Shown: one piece after another, positions 1-7,439 of the stretch
Numbering within the stretch: the first letter of the stretch is position 1
How the letters are laid out: every line of letters begins with the position of its first letter
DNA from: Lachnospiraceae bacterium
Lineage (GTDB): Bacteria; Bacillota_A; Clostridia; Lachnospirales; Lachnospiraceae
Assembly (NCBI GenBank): GCA_017435025.1
Contig: JAFSFU010000014.1
Location: forward strand, 1-19,473
Reading direction: 5' to 3'
Length of the DNA: 19,473 nucleotides
Program-made: the position numbers and the translations under genes
Notes under the pieces: model-generated
What the model was told of the DNA's origin: nothing
Seen by the model: the letters and a program-made list of their open reading frames with translations, nothing else
Databases searched by the model: none

Positions 1-1
1 C

Positions 2-373
2 AAGCTGCTGGACGGTGTGACACTGGCAAAGCTGCAGCAGATCTTCCAGTCGGTGATGAAGCGGCAGAAAGATAAGATCGACCCGGTGCGCAGCACGTTC
101 GGAACGATCAAAAAAGAGCCTGTGAGCCTGGAGCAGAAGATCGCGTCTGTGATGGGATATGCCAGAAAACATAGAAAATTCAGTTTTCGCGGAATGCTTA
201 CAAAGCAGAAGGACAGAACAGAAGTGGTTGTGACGTTCCTTGCCCTGCTGGAGCTGATGAAGGTAGGAAAGATCCATCTGACACAGGAGAACCTGTTTGA
301 CGATATGATGATCGAAACGCTGGAAGAAGAAGGCGCAGAAGAAGAGCTTGATATTCAAGTGGAGGAAATCTGA
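2..373 (+). CDS. scpA: Segregation and condensation protein A, C-terminal part (5' end outside window)
   Basis: The reading frame is open from base 2, so the start lies upstream and only about 123 C-terminal residues are present. ScpA is the kleisin of the bacterial SMC-ScpAB condensin: it bridges SMC ATPase heads and binds ScpB on the nucleoid. The visible part matches the kleisin linker and the C-terminal winged-helix domain that binds the SMC cap, with the family's typical KDRTEVVVTFLALLEL segment and an acidic tail. Its TGA shares one base with the scpB ATG (373), which implies translational coupling. The assignment rests on this segment plus the scpB neighbour, a standard Firmicutes gene pair. 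Confidence 0.93.
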   Translation, partial: KLLDGVTLAKLQQIFQSVMKRQKDKIDPVRSTFGTIKKEPVSLEQKIASVMGYARKHRKFSFRGMLTKQKDRTEVVVTFLALLELMKVGKIHLTQENLFDDMMIETLEEEGAEEELDIQVEEI

Positions 374-1038
374 TGAGAGTAGAAGATTTAAAGATACAGG
401 AATCTGTGGTGGAGGCTGTGCTTTTTACCATGGGCCAGTCTGTGGAGATCCGCCAGCTGGCAGCGTCCCTGGAGTCCTCTGAAAAAGAGGCGGCGGCAGC
501 AGCGGAGCGCCTGCGAGAGCGATATGACAGTGAAAACAGAGGCATGCAGATCCTTCGCCTGGAGGACAGTTATCAGATGTCGACCAGATCGGATTACTAC
601 AGCAACCTGATCAAAGTAGCGACAACCCCGAAAAAACAGGTTCTTACCGATGTTGTAATGGAAACCCTGGCGATCATCGCCTACAAGCAGCCGGTGACGA
701 AGGCAGATATCGAGAAGATCCGCGGTGTCAAGTCGGATCATGCAGTCAATCGACTGATCGAGTACAACCTGGTATATGAAGCCGGCCGTATGGACGCGCC
801 GGGACGCCCAGCCCTGTTTGCGACCACCGAGGAGTTTTTGAGACGCTTTGGTGTCAGTTCCACGGTAGAACTGCCGGAGATGAATCTGGAACAGAGAGAA
901 GAAATCCGGATCGAAGTGGAAGAGGAACTTGGAATTGTTGGTGACAATGTTACTGAAAATTCGGACCGGTTAGAGGATAATAACGATTGTAGAAATACAG
1001 AAAAAATAGAGGAGGAAGAACGCCATGAAATGCAGTGA
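373..1038 (+). CDS. scpB: Segregation and condensation protein B
   Basis: This 221-residue protein is ScpB, a dimeric tandem winged-helix subunit that binds the ScpA kleisin in the SMC condensin. The N-terminal winged helix starts at about residue 10 (ESVVEAVLFTMGQ). The second holds the family hallmark METLAIIAYKQPVTKADIE and a GRPALFATTEEFLRRFG segment. The C-terminus carries a long acidic, low-complexity tail (EE/D/N-rich) common in ScpB. The ATG overlaps the scpA stop by one base, and GGAGG lies just upstream (361-365). The last 14 bases overlap the nrdD start, and the nrdD ribosome binding site is inside the scpB tail. Confidence 0.96.
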   Translation: MRVEDLKIQESVVEAVLFTMGQSVEIRQLAASLESSEKEAAAAAERLRERYDSENRGMQILRLEDSYQMSTRSDYYSNLIKVATTPKKQVLTDVVMETLAIIAYKQPVTKADIEKIRGVKSDHAVNRLIEYNLVYEAGRMDAPGRPALFATTEEFLRRFGVSSTVELPEMNLEQREEIRIEVEEELGIVGDNVTENSDRLEDNNDCRNTEKIEEEERHEMQ

Positions 1039-3157
1039 TATTAAAGTGATCAAAAAAGACGGAACAAAAGAAGAATTCAACGTGCAGAAAGTCGTTGTTG
1101 CTGTGAATAAATCTGCGAACCGCGCGATGGTTACCTTTTCCAGAGCGGAAACTAATTTCATCTGTCAGTTCGTAGAGGAAATGGCAGAGCAGATGGACGT
1201 GGCGGAGATTCCGATCGCTCAGATGCACAATATCGTAGAAGGTGCGCTGGAGCGTGTGAACCCGCTGGTGGCGAAGAGCTATCGCGACTATCGAAATTAT
1301 AAGCAGGATTTCGTGCGGATGCTGGATGATGTGTACAAAAAGAGTCAGTCCATCATGTACATCGGCGATAAGGAGAACAGCAACACAGACAGTGCGCTGG
1401 TATCCACAAAACGAAGCCTGATCTTCAATGAATTGAACAAATCCCTTTACCAGAAGTTCTTTATGACAGTAGAAGAGCTTCAGGCGTGCCGTGACGGATA
1501 TATTTATATCCATGACATGTCCGCAAGACGTGATACGATGAACTGTTGTCTGTTTGACGTGGAAGAAGTTCTGACCGGCGGATTTGAGATGGGCAACTTA
1601 TGGTACAACGAGCCAAAGACTCTGGATGTTGCCTTCGACGTGATCGGTGATATCGTGCTCAGTGCCGCGAGCCAGCAGTACGGTGGATTTACCGTTGCAA
1701 GCGTTGAGAACATTCTGGCTCCGTATGCAGAAAAGTCTTACGCGAAGTACATTGAAAAATACATGGGACTTGGTCTCGGTGAAGAGAAGGCGAAGGAAAT
1801 CGCCTGGGCGGATGTACAGCGCGATATGGAACAGGGATTCCAGGGATGGGAGTACAAGTTTAACTCCGTATCTTCCAGCCGCGGTGATTATCCGTTTATC
1901 ACAATGACAGCCGGAACAGGAACCAGCCGTTTCGCGAAAATGGCAACGATCACCATGTTAAACGTAAGAAAAGGCGGCCAGGGTAAGAAAGACCACAAGA
2001 AACCGGTTCTCTTCCCGAAGGTTGTGTTCTTATATGATGAAAAGCTTCACGGACCGGGCGGTGAGCTGGAAGATGTGTTTGAGGCAGGAATCGAGTGTTC
2101 CTCCAAGACCATGTATCCGGACTGGCTGTCCCTGACAGGTGAAGGCTATATTGCCAGCATGTACAAAAAATACGGAAAGATCATCAGCCCGATGGGATGC
2201 CGTGCATTCCTTTCCCCGTGGTACGAGCGCGGCGGTATGGAGCCGGCAGATGAGCAGGATGTACCGCGATTTGTAGGCCGTTTTAATATCGGTGTTGTGA
2301 GTCTGCACCTCCCGATGATCCTGGCAAAATCCAGACAGGAGAGCAGAGACTTCTATGAAGTCCTGGATTATTATCTGCAGCTGATCCGTAAGATCCATAT
2401 CCGTACCTACGCATATTTAGGTGAGCTTCGTGCGTCCACAAACCCGCTGGCTTACTGCGAAGGCGGTTTCTACGGCGGTCATCTTGGACTTCACGATAAG
2501 ATCAAACCGCTTCTTAAGACAGCAACCGCATCCTTCGGTATTACTGCGTTCAATGAACTGCAGGAGCTTTACAATGGCAAGTCCCTTGTAGAAGACGGTC
2601 AGTTTGCTCTGGAAGTGCTTCAGCATATCAATGACAAGGTGAACGAATTCAAGAAGGAAGACGGCAACCTTTATGCAATCTACGCGACACCGGCAGAGAA
2701 CCTTTGCGGTCTCCAGGTGACACAGTTCCGTAAGAAATACGGAATTATTGAAAACGTATCCGACCGTGAGTATGTGAGCAACGGATTCCACTGCCACGTG
2801 ACTGAGGATATCACCCCGATCGAAAAACAGAATCTGGAATACCGTTTCTGGGAACTTTCCAACGGCGGCAAGATCCAGTATGTGAAATATCCGATCGATT
2901 ACAATAAAGACGCGATCAAAGCCCTGGTTCGCAGAGCCATGAAGATGGGATTCTATGAAGGTGTAAACTTGTCCCTGTCTTACTGCGACGACTGTGGCCA
3001 CGAAGAACTGAATATGGACGTTTGCCCGAAGTGCGGCAGTAAGAACCTGACGAAAATCGACCGTATGAATGGTTACCTCAGCTACTCCCGTGTCAAAGGC
3101 GACACCCGTCTGAATGACGCAAAGATGGCGGAGATTGCGGAACGCAAGAGCATGTAG
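1025..3157 (+). CDS. nrdD: Anaerobic (class III) ribonucleoside-triphosphate reductase, catalytic subunit
   Basis: NrdD reduces ribonucleoside triphosphates to dNTPs without oxygen, using a glycyl radical installed by NrdG, with formate or a thioredoxin-type reductant. The 710 residues are normal for the family. An ATP-cone allosteric domain occupies about residues 3-95 (IKVIKKDGTKEEF). The large barrel follows. The C-terminal zinc site uses C654, C657, C667 and C670. Just after it comes the glycyl radical loop RMNGYLSYSR, placing the radical glycine at G683. Start: ATG 1025 sits behind GAGGAGG (1010-1016). It overlaps the 3' end of scpB out of frame. The partner nrdG lies 47 bases downstream. 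Confidence 0.97.
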   Translation: MKCSDIKVIKKDGTKEEFNVQKVVVAVNKSANRAMVTFSRAETNFICQFVEEMAEQMDVAEIPIAQMHNIVEGALERVNPLVAKSYRDYRNYKQDFVRMLDDVYKKSQSIMYIGDKENSNTDSALVSTKRSLIFNELNKSLYQKFFMTVEELQACRDGYIYIHDMSARRDTMNCCLFDVEEVLTGGFEMGNLWYNEPKTLDVAFDVIGDIVLSAASQQYGGFTVASVENILAPYAEKSYAKYIEKYMGLGLGEEKAKEIAWADVQRDMEQGFQGWEYKFNSVSSSRGDYPFITMTAGTGTSRFAKMATITMLNVRKGGQGKKDHKKPVLFPKVVFLYDEKLHGPGGELEDVFEAGIECSSKTMYPDWLSLTGEGYIASMYKKYGKIISPMGCRAFLSPWYERGGMEPADEQDVPRFVGRFNIGVVSLHLPMILAKSRQESRDFYEVLDYYLQLIRKIHIRTYAYLGELRASTNPLAYCEGGFYGGHLGLHDKIKPLLKTATASFGITAFNELQELYNGKSLVEDGQFALEVLQHINDKVNEFKKEDGNLYAIYATPAENLCGLQVTQFRKKYGIIENVSDREYVSNGFHCHVTEDITPIEKQNLEYRFWELSNGGKIQYVKYPIDYNKDAIKALVRRAMKMGFYEGVNLSLSYCDDCGHEELNMDVCPKCGSKNLTKIDRMNGYLSYSRVKGDTRLNDAKMAEIAERKSM

Positions 3158-3173
3158 CACGATCAGATCGTGC
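3157..3173 (+). promoter_or_regulatory. Perfect hairpin in the nrdD-nrdG intergenic gap
   Basis: GCACGAT (3157-3163), loop CAG and ATCGTGC (3167-3173) form a perfect 7-bp stem that begins on the last base of the nrdD stop codon. A further partial copy, GTGCACGAT, follows at 3176-3184. No T-run follows, so it is not an intrinsic terminator. An mRNA-stability or processing element, or a protein-binding palindrome, is possible; its role is inferred only. Confidence 0.45.
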
Positions 3174-3204
3174 GTGTGCACGATTTGAGAGGAGAAACAG
3201 GAAA

Positions 3205-3693
3205 ATGAGATACCATAATATTACTAAGGACGACATGTTAAACGGCGATGGCTTGCGCGTGGTTCTTTGGGTTGCCGGATGCAGCCATGCCTGCAAAAAC
3301 TGTCACAACCCGATCACATGGGATATCTGCGGCGGAATCCCCTTTGATGAGGCTGCAAAGGAGGAAATTTTTGAGCAGCTTCGTGAGAGCTATATTTCCG
3401 GCATTACATTCAGCGGCGGAGACCCGTTCCATATGCAGAACCGCGGTGAGGTTTGTGAGCTGATCCGGGAGATTCACGAGAAATTCCCGGAGAAAACAAT
3501 CTGGCTCTACACCGGTTATATGTGGGAGGAAGTAAAGGATCTTCCAAACGTGGAGCTGATCGATGTGCTGGTGGACGGAAAGTTCGTGGAGGAACTGAAA
3601 GATGCAAATCTTCACTGGAAGGGAAGTTCTAACCAGAGAGTGATCGATGTAAAGAAGACATTTGCGTCCGGAGATGTGATTCTTCACGACTGA
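3205..3693 (+). CDS. nrdG: Anaerobic ribonucleotide reductase activating protein (radical SAM)
   Basis: NrdG uses a [4Fe-4S] cluster and S-adenosylmethionine to generate the glycyl radical on NrdD. At 162 residues it is of normal length. The radical SAM cluster motif CxxxCxxC is C26, C30 and C33 (CSHACKNCHNP), preceded by the DGLRVVLWVAGC segment, and the glycine motif TFSGGDP follows. The start ATG 3205 is preceded by GAGAGGAGA (3187-3195). It shares a transcript direction with nrdD, and no terminator is seen between them. No convincing terminator follows; the next stop signal is the riboswitch terminator at 3858-3912. Confidence 0.96.
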   Translation: MRYHNITKDDMLNGDGLRVVLWVAGCSHACKNCHNPITWDICGGIPFDEAAKEEIFEQLRESYISGITFSGGDPFHMQNRGEVCELIREIHEKFPEKTIWLYTGYMWEEVKDLPNVELIDVLVDGKFVEELKDANLHWKGSSNQRVIDVKKTFASGDVILHD

Positions 3694-3730
3694 TCGAAGA
3701 AAGTTTATATGATTTTAACAATATGTTGAC

Positions 3731-3759
3731 TTGACGTTGGAAAAATTTTCCAGTATAAT
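3731..3759 (+). promoter_or_regulatory. Sigma-A-type promoter for the riboswitch/ATPase transcript
   Basis: TTGACG (3731-3736), a 17-base spacer and a perfect TATAAT (3754-3759) make a near-consensus housekeeping promoter. Transcription should start near 3766, a few bases before the first paired base of the riboswitch. A second TTGACT (3726-3731) overlaps the -35 box but would give a 22-base spacer. Confidence 0.85.
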
Positions 3760-3769
3760 CTTGAACATT

Positions 3770-3912
3770 CAGTAAGGGAGTAGTCAGCAGAGGTCCCTGG
3801 ATCGCTGTACTCAAGTCAACAACACGGAAGAGATAAACTTCTGGCTTGAATTTTTATGACGAGACTTACCTGGAATTCCGAAGGGAATTAGCGGGTAAGG
3901 CTCGTCTTTTTT
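3770..3912 (+). promoter_or_regulatory. yybP-ykoY (Mn2+) riboswitch with transcriptional expression platform
   Basis: The leader holds the conserved blocks of the yybP-ykoY family in order: AGGGAGTAG (3775-3783), AAGTCAACA (3813-3821) and GAGACTTACC (3861-3870). The aptamer closing stem can form between GTAAG (3772-3776) and CTTAC (3865-3869). The same CTTACC bases are also the left arm of the downstream terminator, so aptamer and terminator exclude each other. The family senses Mn2+ and usually turns on exporters. Here ligand binding should prevent termination and switch on the P-type ATPase. Family recognition is from memory of the consensus, supported by the downstream gene. Confidence 0.85.
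3858..3912 (+). terminator. Riboswitch-controlled intrinsic terminator
   Basis: GACGAGACTTACC (3858-3870) pairs with GGTAAGGCTCGTC (3894-3906) in 12 of 13 positions, enclosing a small inner hairpin AATTCC/GGAATT (3874-3879 and 3884-3889). Six Ts follow at 3907-3912. The left arm overlaps the 3' strand of the aptamer closing stem, which makes termination conditional. Confidence 0.85.
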
Positions 3913-4039
3913 CGTGTCTTAAGGAAATTCCATCTGCATGAAATTCCCAGATTCCGGAAAAACTAAAAAGAAAAGGTCAGTCCATGGATGTTGATAGAAT
4001 ACAATAAAATGGCTGACCAGACACAAAAGGAGGAGGCAA

Positions 4040-6682
4040 ATGAAACAGGAATATTTGTCCAGCATGGAAGAGGTACTGCGCGAGCAAAATTCCACAGAAG
4101 CAGGTCTTAGTACTGCGGAAGCGGAAAAGCGTTTGGAGCAGTACGGCAAGAACAAACTGGAAGAAGGCGAGAAAGAGTCTCTGTTCTCTAAGTTTGTGAA
4201 GGAACTGAAGGACCCGATGATCATCATCCTGATCGTAGCTGCGGTGATTTCCGGTTTTACCGCTGCGTATGAAGGTGAGCCATTCACCGATGTTATCATC
4301 ATCATGGCGGTTGTTATCATCAACGCAGTTCTCGGTGTATTCCAGGAGAGCAAGGCCGAAGCAGCCATTGCAGCATTACAGGAAATCGCAGCGGCCACCA
4401 GCAAAGTGCTGCGCGACGGAAAGATCGTTACATTAAAGAGTGAAGACCTGGTGCCGGGCGATATTGTAATTCTTGAGGCCGGTGACGCAGTTCCGGCAGA
4501 CGGACGTATTATTGAGAGTGCCAGCCTGAAGATCGAAGAGGCGGCTCTGACCGGTGAATCCGTTCCGGTCAATAAAGTGATGGATGTTCTGAAGTTGGAC
4601 GGCGAAAAGGATGTTCCGCTGGGCGACAGAAAGAACATGATGTACATGGGTTCCACCGTTGTTTACGGCCGCGGCCGCGCTGTGATCACCGGAACCGGAA
4701 TGAACACGGAGATGGGTAAGATCGCAAATGCCCTTGCAATGGCGAAGGAGGAAGAAACTCCTCTGCAGATCCAGATGAATCAGCTCAGTAAGATCCTGAC
4801 AATTCTGGTCATCGGTATCTGTGCCGTTATCTTTGCAGTCGGCATTTTCCGCTCCGGCAGCGAAGGAATTTCCGGCGAGATCATGCTGGACAGCTTTATG
4901 GTTGCGGTATCTCTTGCAGTAGCGGCAATTCCGGAAGGTCTGGCAGCGGTAGTAACCGTGGTGCTTTCCATCGGCGTAACCAACATGTCCAAACGCAATG
5001 CGATTATCCGTAAGCTGACAGCGGTAGAGACTCTGGGATGTACCCAGATCATCTGCTCCGATAAGACCGGTACACTGACCCAGAATAAGATGACGGTTGT
5101 GGAACATGCCGCTGACGATGAAAAGAAACTGGAAATCTGTATGGCTCTCTGTTCCGATGCCGAGCTGGATCCGGATTCCAAAGAGGCAGTCGGTGAGCCG
5201 ACCGAATGTGCGCTGGTCAACGATGCATATAAGAACGGTATGCCGAAGGATGAACTGAAGAAGGCGTATGTACGTATCGGTGAAGCTCCGTTCGACTCCA
5301 TGCGTAAGATGATGTCCACCGTACATGAGCATGAAGGCCAGATCATCCAGTTCACAAAGGGTGCACCGGACGAAGTCCTGAAGTGTTGTACGAAAGCTTA
5401 TGTGGGTGGCCAGATTGTTCCGATGACCGATGCGATCCGTACAAATATTTTAAACAGCAACAAAGCGATGGCAGACCGTGCACTCCGTGTGCTCTGCGGT
5501 GCGGAACGTATTTGGGATGCGAAACCGACCGATTTTGCGCCGGAAGTACTGGAGCAGGATCTGATCTACCTGGGACTTTCCGGTATGATCGACCCGGTAA
5601 GACCGGAAGTAAAAGATGCGATCGAGAAGTGCCGTGAGGCCGGCATCCGACCGATCATGATCACCGGTGACCACAAAGATACAGCGGCAGCGATCGCTAT
5701 GGAACTTGGCATCATCGAGAGTGCAGACCAGGCGATTACGGGTTCCATGCTGAATGACATGAGCGACGAAGAATTTGCAGAGAAGATCGAACAGTACTCC
5801 GTATACGCCCGCGTACAGCCGGAACACAAAGTACGTATCGTAAACGGCTGGAAGGCAAAGGGCAAAGTTACTGCTATGACCGGCGACGGTGTCAACGATG
5901 CACCGTCCATCAAGAGCGCCGATATCGGTATTGGAATGGGTATCACCGGTACGGACGTTACAAAGAACGTGGCAGACATGGTTCTTGCAGATGACAACTT
6001 TGCAACCATCGTTTCTGCAGTGGAGGAAGGACGCCGTATTTACGCAAATATCCGTAAGGCGATCCAGTTCCTTCTGGCTTCCAACCTGTCGGAAGTATTG
6101 TCCATTTTCTTTGCGACCATGCTTGGATTTACGATCCTGGAGCCGGTACATCTGCTCTGGATCAACCTGATCACCGACTGTTTCCCGGCACTGGCTCTCG
6201 GTATGGAAAAGAGCGAGTCCGATATCATGAAGCAGTCCCCGCGTGATCCGAAGGCGGGCATCTTCGCAGGAGGTATGGGCTTTGACGTATTCTTCCAGGG
6301 CGCGATCGTAACAGTCCTGGTTATGGCATCCTACCTGATCGGTCATCATTACGAGAGCGGTGTATGGGAGTTCGTGAACAGCAAAGATGGTACGACTATG
6401 GCATTCCTCACACTGTCCATGGTGGAGATCTTCCATTCCCTGAACATGAGAAGCCGCAGAGGATCCATCTTTAAGCTGACCACACCGAACGTATTCCTGT
6501 ACGGCGCGATGATCGTTTCCTTCCTGCTGACAACAGCGGTGATCGAAGTTCCGTTCCTCGCGAAAGCGTTTGAGTTCACTCCGATCGCATTACCGGAGTA
6601 TCTGATCGCCCTTGGCTTGGCACTCTCCATCATTCCAATCATGGAAGTTGTGAAGTTTGTACAGAGAAAACTTGGAAAATAG
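4040..6682 (+). CDS. Type II P-type cation ATPase, probable Mn2+ (or Ca2+) exporter
   Basis: An 880-residue integral membrane pump with the full P-type layout. The actuator motif LTGES has E173, the phosphorylated aspartate is D341 in DKTGT, and the hinge motif GDGVNDAP lies at about 615-622. Ten transmembrane helices of the Ca2+-ATPase (PMR1/SERCA-like) class are expected. M4 carries IPEGL (E299), M5 NLSE and M6 NLITD, the cation-site positions of SERCA-like pumps. The start ATG 4040 follows AGGAGGAGG. The upstream yybP-ykoY riboswitch argues for Mn2+ efflux (YoaB/MgaA-like role) rather than pure Ca2+ transport; that substrate call is inference. Confidence 0.93.
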   Translation: MKQEYLSSMEEVLREQNSTEAGLSTAEAEKRLEQYGKNKLEEGEKESLFSKFVKELKDPMIIILIVAAVISGFTAAYEGEPFTDVIIIMAVVIINAVLGVFQESKAEAAIAALQEIAAATSKVLRDGKIVTLKSEDLVPGDIVILEAGDAVPADGRIIESASLKIEEAALTGESVPVNKVMDVLKLDGEKDVPLGDRKNMMYMGSTVVYGRGRAVITGTGMNTEMGKIANALAMAKEEETPLQIQMNQLSKILTILVIGICAVIFAVGIFRSGSEGISGEIMLDSFMVAVSLAVAAIPEGLAAVVTVVLSIGVTNMSKRNAIIRKLTAVETLGCTQIICSDKTGTLTQNKMTVVEHAADDEKKLEICMALCSDAELDPDSKEAVGEPTECALVNDAYKNGMPKDELKKAYVRIGEAPFDSMRKMMSTVHEHEGQIIQFTKGAPDEVLKCCTKAYVGGQIVPMTDAIRTNILNSNKAMADRALRVLCGAERIWDAKPTDFAPEVLEQDLIYLGLSGMIDPVRPEVKDAIEKCREAGIRPIMITGDHKDTAAAIAMELGIIESADQAITGSMLNDMSDEEFAEKIEQYSVYARVQPEHKVRIVNGWKAKGKVTAMTGDGVNDAPSIKSADIGIGMGITGTDVTKNVADMVLADDNFATIVSAVEEGRRIYANIRKAIQFLLASNLSEVLSIFFATMLGFTILEPVHLLWINLITDCFPALALGMEKSESDIMKQSPRDPKAGIFAGGMGFDVFFQGAIVTVLVMASYLIGHHYESGVWEFVNSKDGTTMAFLTLSMVEIFHSLNMRSRRGSIFKLTTPNVFLYGAMIVSFLLTTAVIEVPFLAKAFEFTPIALPEYLIALGLALSIIPIMEVVKFVQRKLGK

Positions 6683-6685
6683 ATC

Positions 6686-7282
6686 ATGAACAACGAGAAT
6701 CAATGGGATAAATTATTAAAGATAAAAACATCGGGGCGGGACGATTCCAGAGCGGATCAGTTCTGCTATCCGTATGAACCGACACCATACTGCGTGTTGG
6801 AGCGGCTGGCGAATGAAGGATATATCGGAAAGAAAAATACGCTGATCGATTACGGATGCGGAAAAGGCCGTGTAGACTTCTTTTTGTCTTATCAGGCAAG
6901 ATGCCGGTCGATCGGAATCGAATATGACGATCGCATCTATCGCGTGGCGGTGGAAAACCAGAAAACATCCGCTTCGGCAGGACGCGTTACATTCTGTATG
7001 CAAAATGCGGAAGTATATGCAGTGCCGACGGAGGCAGACCGGTTTTATTTCTTTAATCCGTTTTCCGTGGAAATCTTACAAAGCGTTATGGGACGAATCC
7101 TGGATTCCTACTATGAAAAACCGCGGGAGATGCTTTTGTTTTTCTATTATCCGTCCGACGAGTATATCTCCTATCTGATGACGGTGGATCAGGTAGAGTT
7201 TTTAGATGAGATCGACTGTCGCGATCTGTTTGACGGGAATGAGCAGAGAGAACGTGTTGTGATATTTGAAGTCGTTGGATAA
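6686..7282 (+). CDS. Putative class I SAM-dependent methyltransferase
   Basis: A 198-residue soluble protein. Residues 53-61 (LIDYGCGKG) form the SAM-binding glycine motif I. An acidic residue after the next strand (E79 in GIEYDD) is placed to bind the SAM ribose. FFNPFS near residue 125 resembles the NPPY/NPF-type motif IV of methyltransferases acting on amino groups of nucleic acid bases or proteins. The start is 3 bases after the ATPase stop, with only a weak purine-rich GGAAAA upstream, so it is probably translated by coupling. It would therefore share the Mn-responsive transcript. The substrate is unknown. Confidence 0.75.
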   Translation: MNNENQWDKLLKIKTSGRDDSRADQFCYPYEPTPYCVLERLANEGYIGKKNTLIDYGCGKGRVDFFLSYQARCRSIGIEYDDRIYRVAVENQKTSASAGRVTFCMQNAEVYAVPTEADRFYFFNPFSVEILQSVMGRILDSYYEKPREMLLFFYYPSDEYISYLMTVDQVEFLDEIDCRDLFDGNEQRERVVIFEVVG

Positions 7283-7302
7283 ATGACTGGAGATTTTGTA
7301 TG

Positions 7303-7345
7303 GCACCTAAACAGACTGTAAATGTTTGTTTAGGTGCTATTTTTG
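7303..7345 (+). terminator. Intrinsic terminator after the ATPase-methyltransferase operon
   Basis: GCACCTAAACA (7303-7313) and TGTTTAGGTGC (7327-7337) form a perfect 11-bp stem with a 13-base loop, followed by TATTTTTG. It ends the riboswitch-controlled operon and isolates the accessory region downstream. Confidence 0.88.
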
Positions 7346-7365
7346 TTTCAGACGGCGCACTTTTA

Positions 7366-7374
7366 TGGTATACT
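7366..7374 (+). promoter_or_regulatory. Candidate extended -10 promoter for the helicase gene
   Basis: TG (7366-7367) plus one base plus TATACT (7369-7374) is an extended -10 element lying between the upstream terminator and the helicase start. No good -35 hexamer lies at 16-18 bases upstream, consistent with an extended -10 type. The leader would be about 60 bases long. Confidence 0.45.
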
Positions 7375-7439
7375 AAATCAAATATACATTTTTCGAATTT
7401 GAATGGATTTAACTGATAAATGAACGATGGGGTGAGTTG

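Noticed and set aside
5450..6436. Long minus-strand open frame inside the ATPase gene
   Set aside because: It is His/Cys/Arg-rich with no family signature and lies opposite the fully conserved P-type ATPase coding frame; it is a codon-bias shadow, as are the other long frames opposite nrdD and the helicase.
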